42,692 nucleotides of DNA from Candidatus Gallipaludibacter merdavium. GTDB lineage: Bacteria > Bacteroidota > Bacteroidia > Bacteroidales > Paludibacteraceae. The notes below the pieces were generated by a model. That model worked only from the letters and a program-made list of their open reading frames with translations. It ran no database searches and was not told the origin of the DNA. Positions 16,279 to 24,938 of this stretch are shown here, in pieces (position 1 is the first letter of the stretch; each line of letters starts with the position of its first letter). The translations under genes were made by a program, and so were the position numbers. The stretch lies in NCBI GenBank assembly GCA_017694875.1, contig JADIMG010000058.1, positions 1 to 42,692 on the forward strand, in the 5' to 3' direction.

Positions 16279-16829
16279 TTTACTTCAAAATTGATATTAA
16301 ACTCAGGCATTTCTATATTTATCCGTTCATCAAGTTCCCCACTATCACTATAGTGACAACAAGAAGAATAGTAGGCAAAGCGCGGAGTAAAGGCAACATA
16401 ATAGAAACCTTTATCCAATGACTTCTGTATGGCAGAAGGAGAAACCGTATATTCGACCACTCCACTTGGTGTTATATGCAAACAAGGTTTGACTATAGTA
16501 AGCACATCCATGGTTATATAGGTAATTTCACTATTATCACTCGCCGCATATACATTGAAAAAGCCTGTATCGTAATTACGAGGGTCTGCATAAGATTCTG
16601 CAATATAGGCTGTATCTGCATTCAAATTTTCCACCTTATACACAGGAAGCATCTTTTCCCCTTCCTTGAACACGGTAGCGTTTGTTCCGTCCTCCGTCTG
16701 CAAGGAGAATGTAAAACGGAAACCATCCTGTTCAAATGTACGCACTACTGGTTTACGGTCTGTTATATCTTGCTCACACGACCAAAGAAAAGGCATGAAC
16801 AACAACACAATAAGAATTGATTTTTTCAT
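16275..16829 (-). CDS. lipoprotein, first gene of a four-lipoprotein operon
   Basis: A 184-residue lipoprotein (signal MKKSILIVLLFMPFLWSC, lipid on Cys18, then EQDITDRKP). Ends are shared with the downstream paralogue, and the centre (YADPRNYDTGFFNVYAASD and on) is private to this copy. No family is recognised. It opens the operon behind a leader of about 165 bases that carries a strong hairpin. All four proteins should be lipidated in the same membrane, and their overlap suggests fixed ratios, possibly a surface complex; that is an inference. Confidence 0.8.
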   Translation of the reverse strand: MKKSILIVLLFMPFLWSCEQDITDRKPVVRTFEQDGFRFTFSLQTEDGTNATVFKEGEKMLPVYKVENLNADTAYIAESYADPRNYDTGFFNVYAASDNSEITYITMDVLTIVKPCLHITPSGVVEYTVSPSAIQKSLDKGFYYVAFTPRFAYYSSCCHYSDSGELDERINIEMPEFNINFEVK

Positions 16830-16875
16830 GGTTTACAGATTAATAATGAACAAATTAGTTGACAATTGGCTTTAC

Positions 16876-16912
16876 GTCCTGCGGGCAGACAGTGCAATCC
16901 GTCTGGCAGGAC
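16876..16912 (-). promoter_or_regulatory. hairpin in the 5' leader of the lipoprotein operon
   Basis: GTCCTGC (16876-16882) pairs with GCAGGAC (16906-16912), and CAGAC (16886-16890) with GTCTG (16901-16905), giving a 12-bp stem with a three-base bulge and a 10-nt loop. It ends 47 bases before the start codon and is not followed by a T-run, so it looks like a leader RNA structure and not a terminator. Confidence 0.55.
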
Positions 16913-17000
16913 CATGTCACTCCCAGAGGAAAGGAAGGGTGATATGCAAAGAAATGCACAATGAGGACATATAATAACAAATAATATCTATATGTTGCCG

Positions 17001-17030
17001 CGAAGATAAAAATAAATTTCAGCAAAACAA
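17001..17030 (-). promoter_or_regulatory. likely promoter of the lipoprotein operon
   Basis: Minus-strand TATCTTCG (17008-17001, one mismatch to TAnnTTTG) with TTG (17030-17028) 19 nt upstream. It would give a leader of roughly 165 nt containing the hairpin at 16876-16912. Confidence 0.45.
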
Positions 17031-17183
17031 AAAAACAACAAAAAGAACGCAGAAAATATAATTAATTATTGCCGGTCATATAAAATAATCACAAAAGAAG
17101 CATTATCCGTGCTATTGCTTTCCAACAGAAGAAAGCAGTCCAAGAGAAGAACCAAGTCCTATAATTGCCACTAAAAAACGACC

Positions 17184-18599
17184 TTACCGTTTCTCGTTGG
17201 GCATGTGCGCTTTCAATCGGAAACCCGAACTCAACGCCCCGCACAAAGTGAGTATGCCAGCCAGCAGCATGGCATCGTGAGGCGCGTTATCACCAAAAAT
17301 ATGGAAAAGCAAAGCCACCAAGGCAGCACCCGTGGTCTGACCCACCAAACGGGCAGTGGCCAACATGCCGCTCGCACTTCCAGCCCGCTCTGGAGGAGCG
17401 GAAGTAAGCAACAGGTGATTGTTGGGCGACTGGAAAAAACCGAAGCCCATGCCACACAACATCAGCCGCCAAACAATGTCAGCTTCTGTGGCATCGAGCG
17501 GAATATAGGAAAGGTTGAAACAGCCAATGCTCATCAACACCAGCCCCACACCACCCAATATGCCGGGATGTACACGGCCTATCAGCCATCCTGCCAACGG
17601 CGCCACAAACATGATGACCAGCGGCCAGGAAGTCATGAGCAAACCCGTAGCCACCGCATCATAACCAAAAGTAGTGGCCAAGAGGAAAGGCATAGCCACC
17701 ATGGCCAACATCTGGGCGGTGAACGACAGAATGCTGGTCACTACCGACATGGTAAATATGGGAATGCGCAGCAAATCGAACGGCAACATCGGGTAACGCT
17801 CGCCCTTCTGCACACGCACATAGACATAGCCCGCCACGACACACAAACCAATACCCACCAGCGAAAGCAAAGGCGAACCGCCATGTGAATAGCTCTCCAC
17901 CGCACCGATGAGCAGTCCGAACGTCATAGCATTGAGCACCGCCTCACGCCAATTGAATCTGCGGCCCAACACCTTCACCGGATTGTCGGGCAAATATTTG
18001 CGCGCCATAAAATACGTAACCACTCCCACGGGTACATTCACGGCAAACAGCCAAGGCCATGAAGCAAACGACAATATGCCTGCCGCCAACGTAGGACCGG
18101 TAACCGAGGCCAGCGCCACCATGGTAGCGTTCAACCCTACCCCTTTGCCCAAATGCCGACGGGGATAAATCAACTTGATAAGCGATGTGTTTACACTCAT
18201 AATCATCGATGCACCCACTCCCTGAAAAGCACGCGAAAGCACCAGCCACAACAAGCTGGGCGACAAGGCACAAAACAGCGAACCCAAAGTGAATATTACA
18301 ATTCCATAGCCATACACACGCTTATAGCCAATCAGCTCGCCCAATGAGGCAAAGGGCAGCAAGGTCATCATGATGACCAACTGAAACGCATTGACCACCC
18401 AAATGGATGAAGAGGAACTCACCTGCAATTCCGCCGCAATACTGGGCAAAGCCACATTGCATATCGTACCGTCCAATACGGCCAAAAACAATCCGCAGAA
18501 AGTGGCAGCCATAGCATAATAGATGCGCGGCCGGTGCAAACCGTCCCAATTCAAATCGCCTACCAGCCGTTCCTGTTCGTCATTACGCTCGTCAATCAT
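17184..18599 (-). CDS. DHA2-family MFS drug exporter
   Basis: A 471-residue inner-membrane protein with 14 predicted helices, of the EmrB/QacA drug:H+ antiporter type. Helix 1 carries LDGTICNVALPSIA, the DHA2 signature of helix 1 (motif D1); motif A follows as GELIGYKRVYGYG; motif C-like GVGASMIMSVNTSLI lies further on. It should export toxic organic compounds using the proton gradient. The start is put at ATG 18599 (MIDERNDEQ), which leaves a short cytoplasmic lead before WDGLHRPR; an in-frame ATG at 18683 would add 28 Cys-rich residues and cannot be excluded. No membrane-fusion or outer-membrane partner lies next to it, so it probably works alone. Confidence 0.9.
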   Translation of the reverse strand: MIDERNDEQERLVGDLNWDGLHRPRIYYAMAATFCGLFLAVLDGTICNVALPSIAAELQVSSSSSIWVVNAFQLVIMMTLLPFASLGELIGYKRVYGYGIVIFTLGSLFCALSPSLLWLVLSRAFQGVGASMIMSVNTSLIKLIYPRRHLGKGVGLNATMVALASVTGPTLAAGILSFASWPWLFAVNVPVGVVTYFMARKYLPDNPVKVLGRRFNWREAVLNAMTFGLLIGAVESYSHGGSPLLSLVGIGLCVVAGYVYVRVQKGERYPMLPFDLLRIPIFTMSVVTSILSFTAQMLAMVAMPFLLATTFGYDAVATGLLMTSWPLVIMFVAPLAGWLIGRVHPGILGGVGLVLMSIGCFNLSYIPLDATEADIVWRLMLCGMGFGFFQSPNNHLLLTSAPPERAGSASGMLATARLVGQTTGAALVALLFHIFGDNAPHDAMLLAGILTLCGALSSGFRLKAHMPNEKR

Positions 18600-18759
18600 T
18601 CTATACTTTTTGAAATCAAACCGCATTCCACCCACAAATTCCGTGCAAAACCGACTGCATGAACAACAAGTTGCATCTTTCATCTAAGCACATCCGCCTT
18701 TTATTTAACAAACCACACGATTACAACAGACATAAAAACAAAAGAAATCCACTAAAAAA

Positions 18760-18790
18760 CTTTATTACTTGATATTTTTCCATATATTTG
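18760..18790 (+). promoter_or_regulatory. promoter of the 18.8-23.8 kb operon
   Basis: TATATTTG (18783-18790) is a perfect -7 element, 43 bases before the first ATG at 18833. The -33 region is weak (TTTA near 18762). It is the only good promoter I see ahead of the five-gene set. Confidence 0.5.
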
Positions 18791-18832
18791 CGTTGGATAT
18801 ATAAAAACAACACACAAAAACCTGCAATATCA

Positions 18833-19138
18833 ATGATACTGATAGCCACACATTATTGGTCAAACGAATGCGAGGTAACCGGCAGGTTCTCCTGCTACGA
18901 GGAAGAAAGCATTGTCCAACTAGAACATGCAAACGTCGGTACATCCGTTTTTCCCAATAGCAACACGGAATGGCTACATGGGAATGTCAAATTGCAGGAA
19001 ATCTACCCGGAAGAAATTATTCTGGACACGGGAACCGAAACATTTATCATCCATAGAAACGAAATTTATAAAACAGCGATTTATACCAAAGACGGAAATC
19101 ATCAATGGTGGTACACCTTTCAAATCAAAGACCTATGA
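18833..19138 (+). CDS. small protein of unknown function
   Basis: A 101-residue protein without signal peptide or membrane segment, rich in beta-prone and acidic stretches (for example EEIILDTGTETFIIHRNEIY) and several aromatic residues (NHQWWYTFQI). No family is recognised. The ATG at 18833 is chosen over a TTG at 18788 that lies inside the -7 element. It opens a tightly packed set of five genes: its stop overlaps the ATG of the next gene by four bases (ATGA), which argues for a joint role. A cytoplasmic partner or immunity-like protein is one possibility, not shown by the sequence. Confidence 0.65.
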   Translation: MILIATHYWSNECEVTGRFSCYEEESIVQLEHANVGTSVFPNSNTEWLHGNVKLQEIYPEEIILDTGTETFIIHRNEIYKTAIYTKDGNHQWWYTFQIKDL

Positions 19139-19527
19139 AAACACAACACTACTGGGACACCCTGCAACTCACCTTCTCAACCGACGAAACCGGAGCTGCC
19201 TATGTGCGCTACATGTATGACAAGGACGAACTCAAAGCCGGCTACAACATCATGCGTGAACGCCGCTTCAACCACGACGCGTTCGACTTTCCCGAAGTCA
19301 TAATAATAAAAAACGAAGCGCTTACGCTCGAACTGAACATCTATTATGAGGGCGAGGAGGAATATGGACAGAGCTTTACGCTCCATCTCGACGAAGCGCC
19401 CGAAGTGGAAGTCACTGTCGGTACGGAAGAGAGACATGCGCAGCTCAACCTACGACTCGTTGCGTTTGATGAGCCGCTCGAAAGCGACGAGCGTGACGAC
19501 GACGGACGATTTGACGCATGGGCATAA
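19135..19527 (+). CDS. acidic protein of unknown function
   Basis: A 130-residue cytoplasmic-type protein beginning MKTQHYWDTLQLTFSTDE. It is very acidic in its second half (YYEGEEEYG, ESDERDDDGRFDAWA) and predicted to be mostly beta. No family is recognised. Its ATG overlaps the preceding stop by four bases, and the gene for the large secreted protein starts 28 bases after its stop. The aromatic residues at the start (HYW) resemble those of the preceding small protein (THYW near its residue 8), so the two may be distant relatives; this is weak. Confidence 0.65.
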   Translation: MKTQHYWDTLQLTFSTDETGAAYVRYMYDKDELKAGYNIMRERRFNHDAFDFPEVIIIKNEALTLELNIYYEGEEEYGQSFTLHLDEAPEVEVTVGTEERHAQLNLRLVAFDEPLESDERDDDGRFDAWA

Positions 19528-19555
19528 CGAACACACCAACCAACACCACATCGAT

Positions 19556-22435
19556 ATGAAAAGACTAATTACACCCCTATGCATTATCCTGCTTTGCTTT
19601 ACGACAACGCTCACACAGGCACAGACGCGCTATTTAGTCAAAAATTACAAACCAGTCAGCTCTTTGTGCTACAATGTCAAAAGCAGCATGGAAATCTATG
19701 GCGGACTCACATGGGGCAACGGGTTCACCATCGGCAATACGGTAGGCCCCTACCATCCAGGCTATGCCACTTTCCAGCTGGGCGGGCAATATGAAACCAT
19801 CAAGTTTGTACTCGGATTGGAAAAAGGCTCTTACGGCGGCGACCCACGCATCGTTACAGTCTATGCCGACGGCAAAAAGATTATGGACGAGGTAATTAAA
19901 GTATATGACCTGCACAAGCGTATCACCCTCAATATCAATGGAGTCAACGAGATCAAGTTTACGCTTGTAACGGGCAACGGCAACATCTGCTTTGCGGAAG
20001 TGACCCTCTGGAAAGCCGGAGAAAAGCCACGCGAAACCGCCAACCTTATCAGCGGCAAGCCGGAGAAGAAGATGCTCGTCAAGGACATTCTGCCCTATAC
20101 CATGGAAAGCCACTCCGCACTGGAGGACAAAGGCCACTGGCTAGTGTCGCCCGACAGCAAATACAAATCGGTGAGCGTGGGCAACAAAACCTATGACTAC
20201 GGCCTTGTTATGATAATGAACATGGCACTCATCGGCAACAACCAAGCACAGACACATTTCAACCTCCGCGGACAATATGAAACGCTCAGCTTTATTGCCG
20301 GACCGGTCAACTCCAAGGACGCCAGCAACGGCAAGGGGTGGATAACCATCAAGGGCGATGGGAAAATATTGCACGAATATGAAATCAAACAGGACGATAT
20401 TGCCAAACGCATCACATTGGATGTAACGGGCGTTCACCAGCTGTCCGTCTTCAGCGAGCAGTCGGAAATGAGCCTCTACGGCGCTATTGTCGATGCATGG
20501 GTCTATCCTGCAGGGCAAGCACCCAATGTCGAAACGGAAACAGCCGTGAGCGAAACCGACCCACGGTTGAAAACCCTGCCCGACGTGTGCAAACTCATTT
20601 CCAACATCCCGCCTTATTCAACCCGAAGCGATGTTGACCGACAGGTCTATACGGGCGAATCGGACTACATCACTTTCTCCATGGGAGGTACCAAGTTCAG
20701 CGAGGGCTTCATCCTGTATGAAAAGGCCAATTTCTGGGATGATAATGTGGTTTCCTACGTCGCATTCGACCTCGGCAATGAATTCGACTATGTCAGCTTT
20801 ACAGCCGGATATGTAGGCAAAAGCTGGGTGATGAACAATGACAAACTCATGGTTTATGCCGATGACCGGCTTATTTTGGAAGCTCCGCTCAATGCCACCA
20901 GCCCGAACCAGAAATATGTACTCCCCCTCAACAAATGCCGCAAACTGCGCTTTGAAAATGGCGGACAAGGCACAATGAATGTAGGGGCTTACGGCATTGG
21001 TGATTTGGTGGTATATCGTGGCGAACCGGTGGAAAATGACCTGTTTGTCCACCCCATTCCCGAATGCCCGCACAACATCGACCTGATTGACCTCGGAGCG
21101 CCTTACATACATTATGTAAGCACCAGCCAAGGCAATGTATTTTACGACGGTTCCACACAAAGGAAATATTTCACCATGCCCGACGGCAGCCGCATCAACA
21201 AAGGCTTCATGCTCCAAACCAGCACGCACTTCTCGCTCGACCACGGCGTGCTCTCCGGCACGGACAACACCATGGCAGCCACAGTGGGAGCAGCCGCAGT
21301 AGGTTCTTCCTTTGTGGTGGCAGGAGCAGTGGGTGGCACACTCATTGGCAGCACACTGATGGGAGCAGCGGCATTTCTGGTCTTGGCTGCCGGCGGTGAA
21401 GCGGTAGAAAATTCCTGCGCCGCCTTCAACACCTACGGACAATACAACTCGCTGACATTCACAGTGGCATGCCTCAAGACGGCAGGAGAAGCGCAATTGC
21501 TCGGACCCGACACATGGCAAGCCGACAAAAGCGAATACAAGGAAACCCTGCTCATAGGCGCCGACCAAAAAGTGGTGGCCGAACTGGCAGTATTTGAGTC
21601 GATGAAACCGCAAACCATTACCATCCCCATCAACGGTTGCCACCAGCTGATGTTCTGGCTGGCCAATACGGCAGGCAATTCCGCACAATTCGTGTTCTAC
21701 GACCTGAAACTGTCGAAAGACACCTGCCAGATGGTTATTCCGGAAGATGCACGCTCCACCAAACCGGAAATTTCCGTACCGCTCTGGACCGACAAAAAGC
21801 TCTCGGCTGCATGGCCCAGACAGAAATCCACAGGTGCCGAAGAAATAGACACATACTTCCGCGACCTATCCATTGCCAGCGAAAGGGCTGTGAAATATGT
21901 GAACAGCTTCCGTCCGCCTTATGAGATTTGCACCTACTACCTCGAAACGGAAGCCGGACAAATCTGCAAGGCTGTTAAACTGAGATTCAAACGGGAGGCA
22001 GACGACCCTAATTCCATTCTGCCGACAGCCAACAATATGCGGGCGGATGTGGAAGGCGGATTCTATCCCATCACCGAAGTGCACCAAAACTGTGTGAGTG
22101 CGGTAGAAGACCTCCGCAAACTGAAAGACGACATAGTCAGCCTCAACATTTCGCAGGCAAGTGCCTATTTAGCGCTGCCGTCGCTCGGACTTGCCGCAAT
22201 CGGATATGGCAAAGTGATGAAGCAAAGCGCTACACTGCTCAAGGAGGTTTCACAAGTGGTGAATGCCATGTATGAAGAAAAGACATCCGAACTTATGTTT
22301 CTCAACACCATCATCAGCACGGCCGTTGACATTGACGGGCGGCAATCGTCCGACAAGACCATTTTCTGCCCGTTGTTCGAAGGAGAAACGCCTCCTGAAG
22401 GCGACAAAATGATGGTACGCAATTTTGCACTCTAA
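19556..22435 (+). CDS. secreted protein with four NPCBM-like domains and a glycine-rich hydrophobic segment
   Basis: A 959-residue exported protein. A signal peptide (MKRLITPLCIILLCFTTTLT, cleavage after QAQ, about residue 23) is followed by four repeats of a beta-sandwich that looks like NPCBM, a carbohydrate-binding module: about 40-155, 205-320, 370-490 and 540-720. Each shows a YxTFxLGGxYE-like strand (ATFQLGGQYE, THFNLRGQYE, VAFDLGNEFD, AAFNTYGQYN), a VYADG-like strand and a GVxxLxF-like strand. The fourth is interrupted at about 572-614 by a Gly/Ala-rich hydrophobic stretch (VGAAAVGSSFVVAGAVGG and on) that could enter a membrane. The last 200 residues are mostly helical. No catalytic domain is seen. 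The start at 19556 is set by the signal peptide. Sugar binding is inferred. Confidence 0.75.
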   Translation: MKRLITPLCIILLCFTTTLTQAQTRYLVKNYKPVSSLCYNVKSSMEIYGGLTWGNGFTIGNTVGPYHPGYATFQLGGQYETIKFVLGLEKGSYGGDPRIVTVYADGKKIMDEVIKVYDLHKRITLNINGVNEIKFTLVTGNGNICFAEVTLWKAGEKPRETANLISGKPEKKMLVKDILPYTMESHSALEDKGHWLVSPDSKYKSVSVGNKTYDYGLVMIMNMALIGNNQAQTHFNLRGQYETLSFIAGPVNSKDASNGKGWITIKGDGKILHEYEIKQDDIAKRITLDVTGVHQLSVFSEQSEMSLYGAIVDAWVYPAGQAPNVETETAVSETDPRLKTLPDVCKLISNIPPYSTRSDVDRQVYTGESDYITFSMGGTKFSEGFILYEKANFWDDNVVSYVAFDLGNEFDYVSFTAGYVGKSWVMNNDKLMVYADDRLILEAPLNATSPNQKYVLPLNKCRKLRFENGGQGTMNVGAYGIGDLVVYRGEPVENDLFVHPIPECPHNIDLIDLGAPYIHYVSTSQGNVFYDGSTQRKYFTMPDGSRINKGFMLQTSTHFSLDHGVLSGTDNTMAATVGAAAVGSSFVVAGAVGGTLIGSTLMGAAAFLVLAAGGEAVENSCAAFNTYGQYNSLTFTVACLKTAGEAQLLGPDTWQADKSEYKETLLIGADQKVVAELAVFESMKPQTITIPINGCHQLMFWLANTAGNSAQFVFYDLKLSKDTCQMVIPEDARSTKPEISVPLWTDKKLSAAWPRQKSTGAEEIDTYFRDLSIASERAVKYVNSFRPPYEICTYYLETEAGQICKAVKLRFKREADDPNSILPTANNMRADVEGGFYPITEVHQNCVSAVEDLRKLKDDIVSLNISQASAYLALPSLGLAAIGYGKVMKQSATLLKEVSQVVNAMYEEKTSELMFLNTIISTAVDIDGRQSSDKTIFCPLFEGETPPEGDKMMVRNFAL

Positions 22436-22448
22436 AGCATTGACAACC

Positions 22449-23114
22449 ATGGACATCAACTACCGACAAGAACTACAAAAGGCCCGTCAGGCCATAGAAG
22501 GCTTGGAACGCACGGGGCAACCTTCCACCATCAGCGCCTATTGGGAAGTGTGCTGCGGCGATGTGCTGGTGGCTGAAGAAAACGCACAAGAAATGAACCG
22601 AGTATGGGAAAACGCGTCACTGGCGAAGGAACTGCTCGACATTGCCGCCTATCTGGAGGGCTTTGACCACATGCTCGACAAGCTCAACACGGCCATTTCA
22701 CGCATGATTGTCGTGCTTTACGACCACCCGTTGCTCACACTCCGGTTGCTGGAATTCCAGTTGCAGGTGCTCCACCGCATCGAGGCGCAACATGACCACG
22801 AACTGGGTGAAACGGAAGAAGTGGAGCAAAAAATCCGCCTCTACCGCCACAACATCGACTGTGCCGACAAGGGCGATTTCGACAACATCCACCCCATCGG
22901 TCACCTGAAAAATGACCCTATAGAATGGAGTGCGGAATATGAAAGCAACATTGACGAGGCACATCGGAAAATCTATGCCCAACTGGAAGACCTCCCACGC
23001 GGCATGGGCTTCTGCTTTGCCTATTGGCATGCCAAACAGCAAGTGCTGAAAGAGGATTACGACATTGAATGGAAAACGCCTTCACAGATGAACCCCGGTG
23101 TTATGTTTGACTGA
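22449..23114 (+). CDS. helical protein of unknown function
   Basis: A 221-residue soluble protein starting at ATG 22449 (MDINYRQELQKAR), 13 bases after the stop of the NPCBM-like protein gene. It is predicted to be largely helical, with amphipathic stretches such as AKELLDIAAYLEGFDHMLDKL and a His/Glu-rich part (HRIEAQHDHELGETEEVEQ). The C-terminal part has FCFAYWHAKQQVLKEDYDIEW. No signal peptide and no family recognised. Its position between the secreted protein and a YwqG-like gene suggests a shared pathway. Confidence 0.65.
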   Translation: MDINYRQELQKARQAIEGLERTGQPSTISAYWEVCCGDVLVAEENAQEMNRVWENASLAKELLDIAAYLEGFDHMLDKLNTAISRMIVVLYDHPLLTLRLLEFQLQVLHRIEAQHDHELGETEEVEQKIRLYRHNIDCADKGDFDNIHPIGHLKNDPIEWSAEYESNIDEAHRKIYAQLEDLPRGMGFCFAYWHAKQQVLKEDYDIEWKTPSQMNPGVMFD

Positions 23115-23132
23115 CATTTATTGAGTAACATT

Positions 23133-23801
23133 ATGCAACCCATCCAACTCCTGTTGTCCCAACCCTCCGAACCGATTGCCCCATGCGCCAGCCGCTTTTG
23201 GGGAAATCCCGATTTGCCGGCAGATATGGACTATCCCACCTATATGGATAGTGAGGGTCAGCCGTGCGAATACCAGTTTATCTGCCAAATCAATCTGGCG
23301 GAAGTAGCCCCATACGACACGCAACAGCGGCTGCCACACAAAGGTCTGCTTTCGTTCTTCGCAAAAATCGACCACTATCTGGGCGACTTTGATAATCCGG
23401 ATTTTATTGGCAGTTGCATCAGCAATACCGACGACGTCTGTGTGCTCTACTTTCCCGAGGTCGGCTTACCCGGCCCACACGAGGGATTTGAAGCAATGGT
23501 ATTGGTCAATACGGACGAGCAGCCCATCAACCCGGCCGAACTGTGCATACGTTTCTCCAACCGGCCTGCCGGACCTTATGCAGAAGAACACGCCCTATTC
23601 GCCCACCCCACCCACCGCGAATGGGAAACATGGGACCACCCGTTTGAGCACTGGCAGATACTCCTGCAAATCGATTCATGCGAAGGGGCCGACTTCCAGC
23701 TCAACTTCATGGACTGCGGCGTTCTTGACTTCCTCATCGACCCGAACGACTTGGCCGCTGCCGATTTCAGTAAGGTCAGAGGCATTGTTTTATCGACATA
23801 G
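23133..23801 (+). CDS. DUF1963/YwqG-like protein
   Basis: A 222-residue cytoplasmic protein of the YwqG (DUF1963) type. Visible hallmarks are FWGNPDLPADMDYP near residue 24, YQFICQINLAEVAPYD (the family's [FL]xxQINLxE strand), PHKGLLSFFAK, and a central WETWDHPFEHWQILLQIDS. The family binds no known ligand that I can name and has no established activity; in some genomes it lies near toxin loci. ATG 23133 is preferred over the TTG at 23121. It ends the packed five-gene set; the next gene starts 54 bases on and encodes an exported hydrolase. Confidence 0.75.
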   Translation: MQPIQLLLSQPSEPIAPCASRFWGNPDLPADMDYPTYMDSEGQPCEYQFICQINLAEVAPYDTQQRLPHKGLLSFFAKIDHYLGDFDNPDFIGSCISNTDDVCVLYFPEVGLPGPHEGFEAMVLVNTDEQPINPAELCIRFSNRPAGPYAEEHALFAHPTHREWETWDHPFEHWQILLQIDSCEGADFQLNFMDCGVLDFLIDPNDLAAADFSKVRGIVLST

Positions 23802-23855
23802 CCAAACAAATACCCCACATTTTACGTTATATAGCCAATATAAACAATACCCAAC

Positions 23856-24875
23856 ATGAATACAATTACCAAACAATTCGTCTTACTGCTGGCCATTGCA
23901 GCAACAGCCCTCTTTCCTAACAAAGCACATGCAGAACGCTTTGAATTTTCCATTCCTTCTGCTGCCGATTCGCTTCCGATAAGCGTTTGCATAGCCACTC
24001 CTGCGCAAAATGTGGAGACAAAGGCTGTCGTCCAATTGGTGCACGGCATGTGTGAACACAAGGAAAGATATTACCCCTTTATGGATTTCCTCACCCAGAA
24101 CGGCTATGCCTGCATTATACACGACCATCGCGGACACGGCGGCTCTGTGCAATCCACCGACGACTTGGGCTATTTCTATGAAGCGGGCTACCTGGGTATG
24201 ATTGACGACGTGCTGACAGTGGGCAATATAGCACGGGAGAAATTTCCACAGAAACCTTTCTTCCTGTTCGGACACAGCATGGGGTCCATGGTAGTCAGAG
24301 CCTATACCAAACGCTATGACAACACCATCGACGGGCTCATCGTTTGCGGGAGTCCGAGCTACAACGCGGGTGCAGCCATAGGTGAAAGTCTGGCAGCCAA
24401 CTATGCCAAGAAGTACGGCGGACATTACAGACCGGTCAAACTGCAAAAAATGTCGTTCGGCTCGTTCAACAAGAAATTCAAGGAGGAAGCCTCACCCAAT
24501 GCGTGGATATGCTCTGACCCGGAAATCGTTGCGGCTTACGATGCCAACCCGCTCTGCAACTATCAGTTTACCGCCAACGGATTTGAAAATCTGTTTGCTC
24601 TGATGCAGGACGCCTATGGCACCAAAGACTGGAACAATACCCATCCTACACTACCCGTCTGGTTCATCTCGGGTGAAGACGACCCTTGCCTTATCAACAC
24701 CGGCAAATTCAAACAGGCCGTCAAACGGATGGAAAAAGCCGGCTATACAGATGTGACCTACAAACTCTATCCCGACATGCGCCACGAAATTCTCAACGAA
24801 AAGGACAAGGAAATCGTTTGGAACGACATCCTGAACCATCTGAATGAATGGCTGAACGCAGAAAGCAAGCAATAA
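23856..24875 (+). CDS. secreted alpha/beta hydrolase (monoacylglycerol lipase-like)
   Basis: A 339-residue exported hydrolase with a signal peptide of about 26 residues (ending NKAHA). The alpha/beta fold is clear: oxyanion-hole HG in LVHGMCEH, nucleophile Ser141 in FGHSMGS, acid Asp275/276 in SGEDDPC, and His310 in DMRHEIL. The HDHRGHGGS motif is typical of the lysophospholipase/monoacylglycerol lipase (serine aminopeptidase S33-like) group. It would cleave lipid esters in the periplasm; the substrate is not evident. It is 54 bases after the five-gene set, so it may be read from the same transcript, and it ends at a strong shared terminator. Confidence 0.88.
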   Translation: MNTITKQFVLLLAIAATALFPNKAHAERFEFSIPSAADSLPISVCIATPAQNVETKAVVQLVHGMCEHKERYYPFMDFLTQNGYACIIHDHRGHGGSVQSTDDLGYFYEAGYLGMIDDVLTVGNIAREKFPQKPFFLFGHSMGSMVVRAYTKRYDNTIDGLIVCGSPSYNAGAAIGESLAANYAKKYGGHYRPVKLQKMSFGSFNKKFKEEASPNAWICSDPEIVAAYDANPLCNYQFTANGFENLFALMQDAYGTKDWNNTHPTLPVWFISGEDDPCLINTGKFKQAVKRMEKAGYTDVTYKLYPDMRHEILNEKDKEIVWNDILNHLNEWLNAESKQ

Positions 24876-24884
24876 ACAACTAAC

Positions 24885-24926
24885 AAAGAAGGCATCCCGC
24901 ACAAGCAGGATGCCTTCTTTGTTTTA
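24885..24926. terminator. bidirectional terminator between convergent genes
   Basis: A perfect 13-bp stem (24885-24897 with 24908-24920, AAAGAAGGCATCC/GGATGCCTTCTTT), 10-nt loop, T-rich on both sides. It serves the hydrolase (+) and the pullulanase (-). Confidence 0.9.
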
Positions 24927-24938
24927 TCGCATATATTA

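Larger units (their letters stand above)
16830..17183. other. intergenic region: leader hairpin and promoter
   Basis: No gene is seen in these 354 bases. The left half is the leader of the lipoprotein operon with a strong hairpin (16876-16912), and its promoter sits near 17001-17030. The right part is AT-rich and contains a 7-bp inverted repeat TGCTTTC/GAAAGCA near 17120, which may end the exporter transcript, but without a clear T-run. Confidence 0.6.

Noticed and set aside
20618-21688. Long open frame on the minus strand inside the NPCBM-protein gene
   Set aside because: It is the antisense shadow of a gene with a clear signal peptide and domain repeats; its translation is low in complexity and has no recognisable motif.
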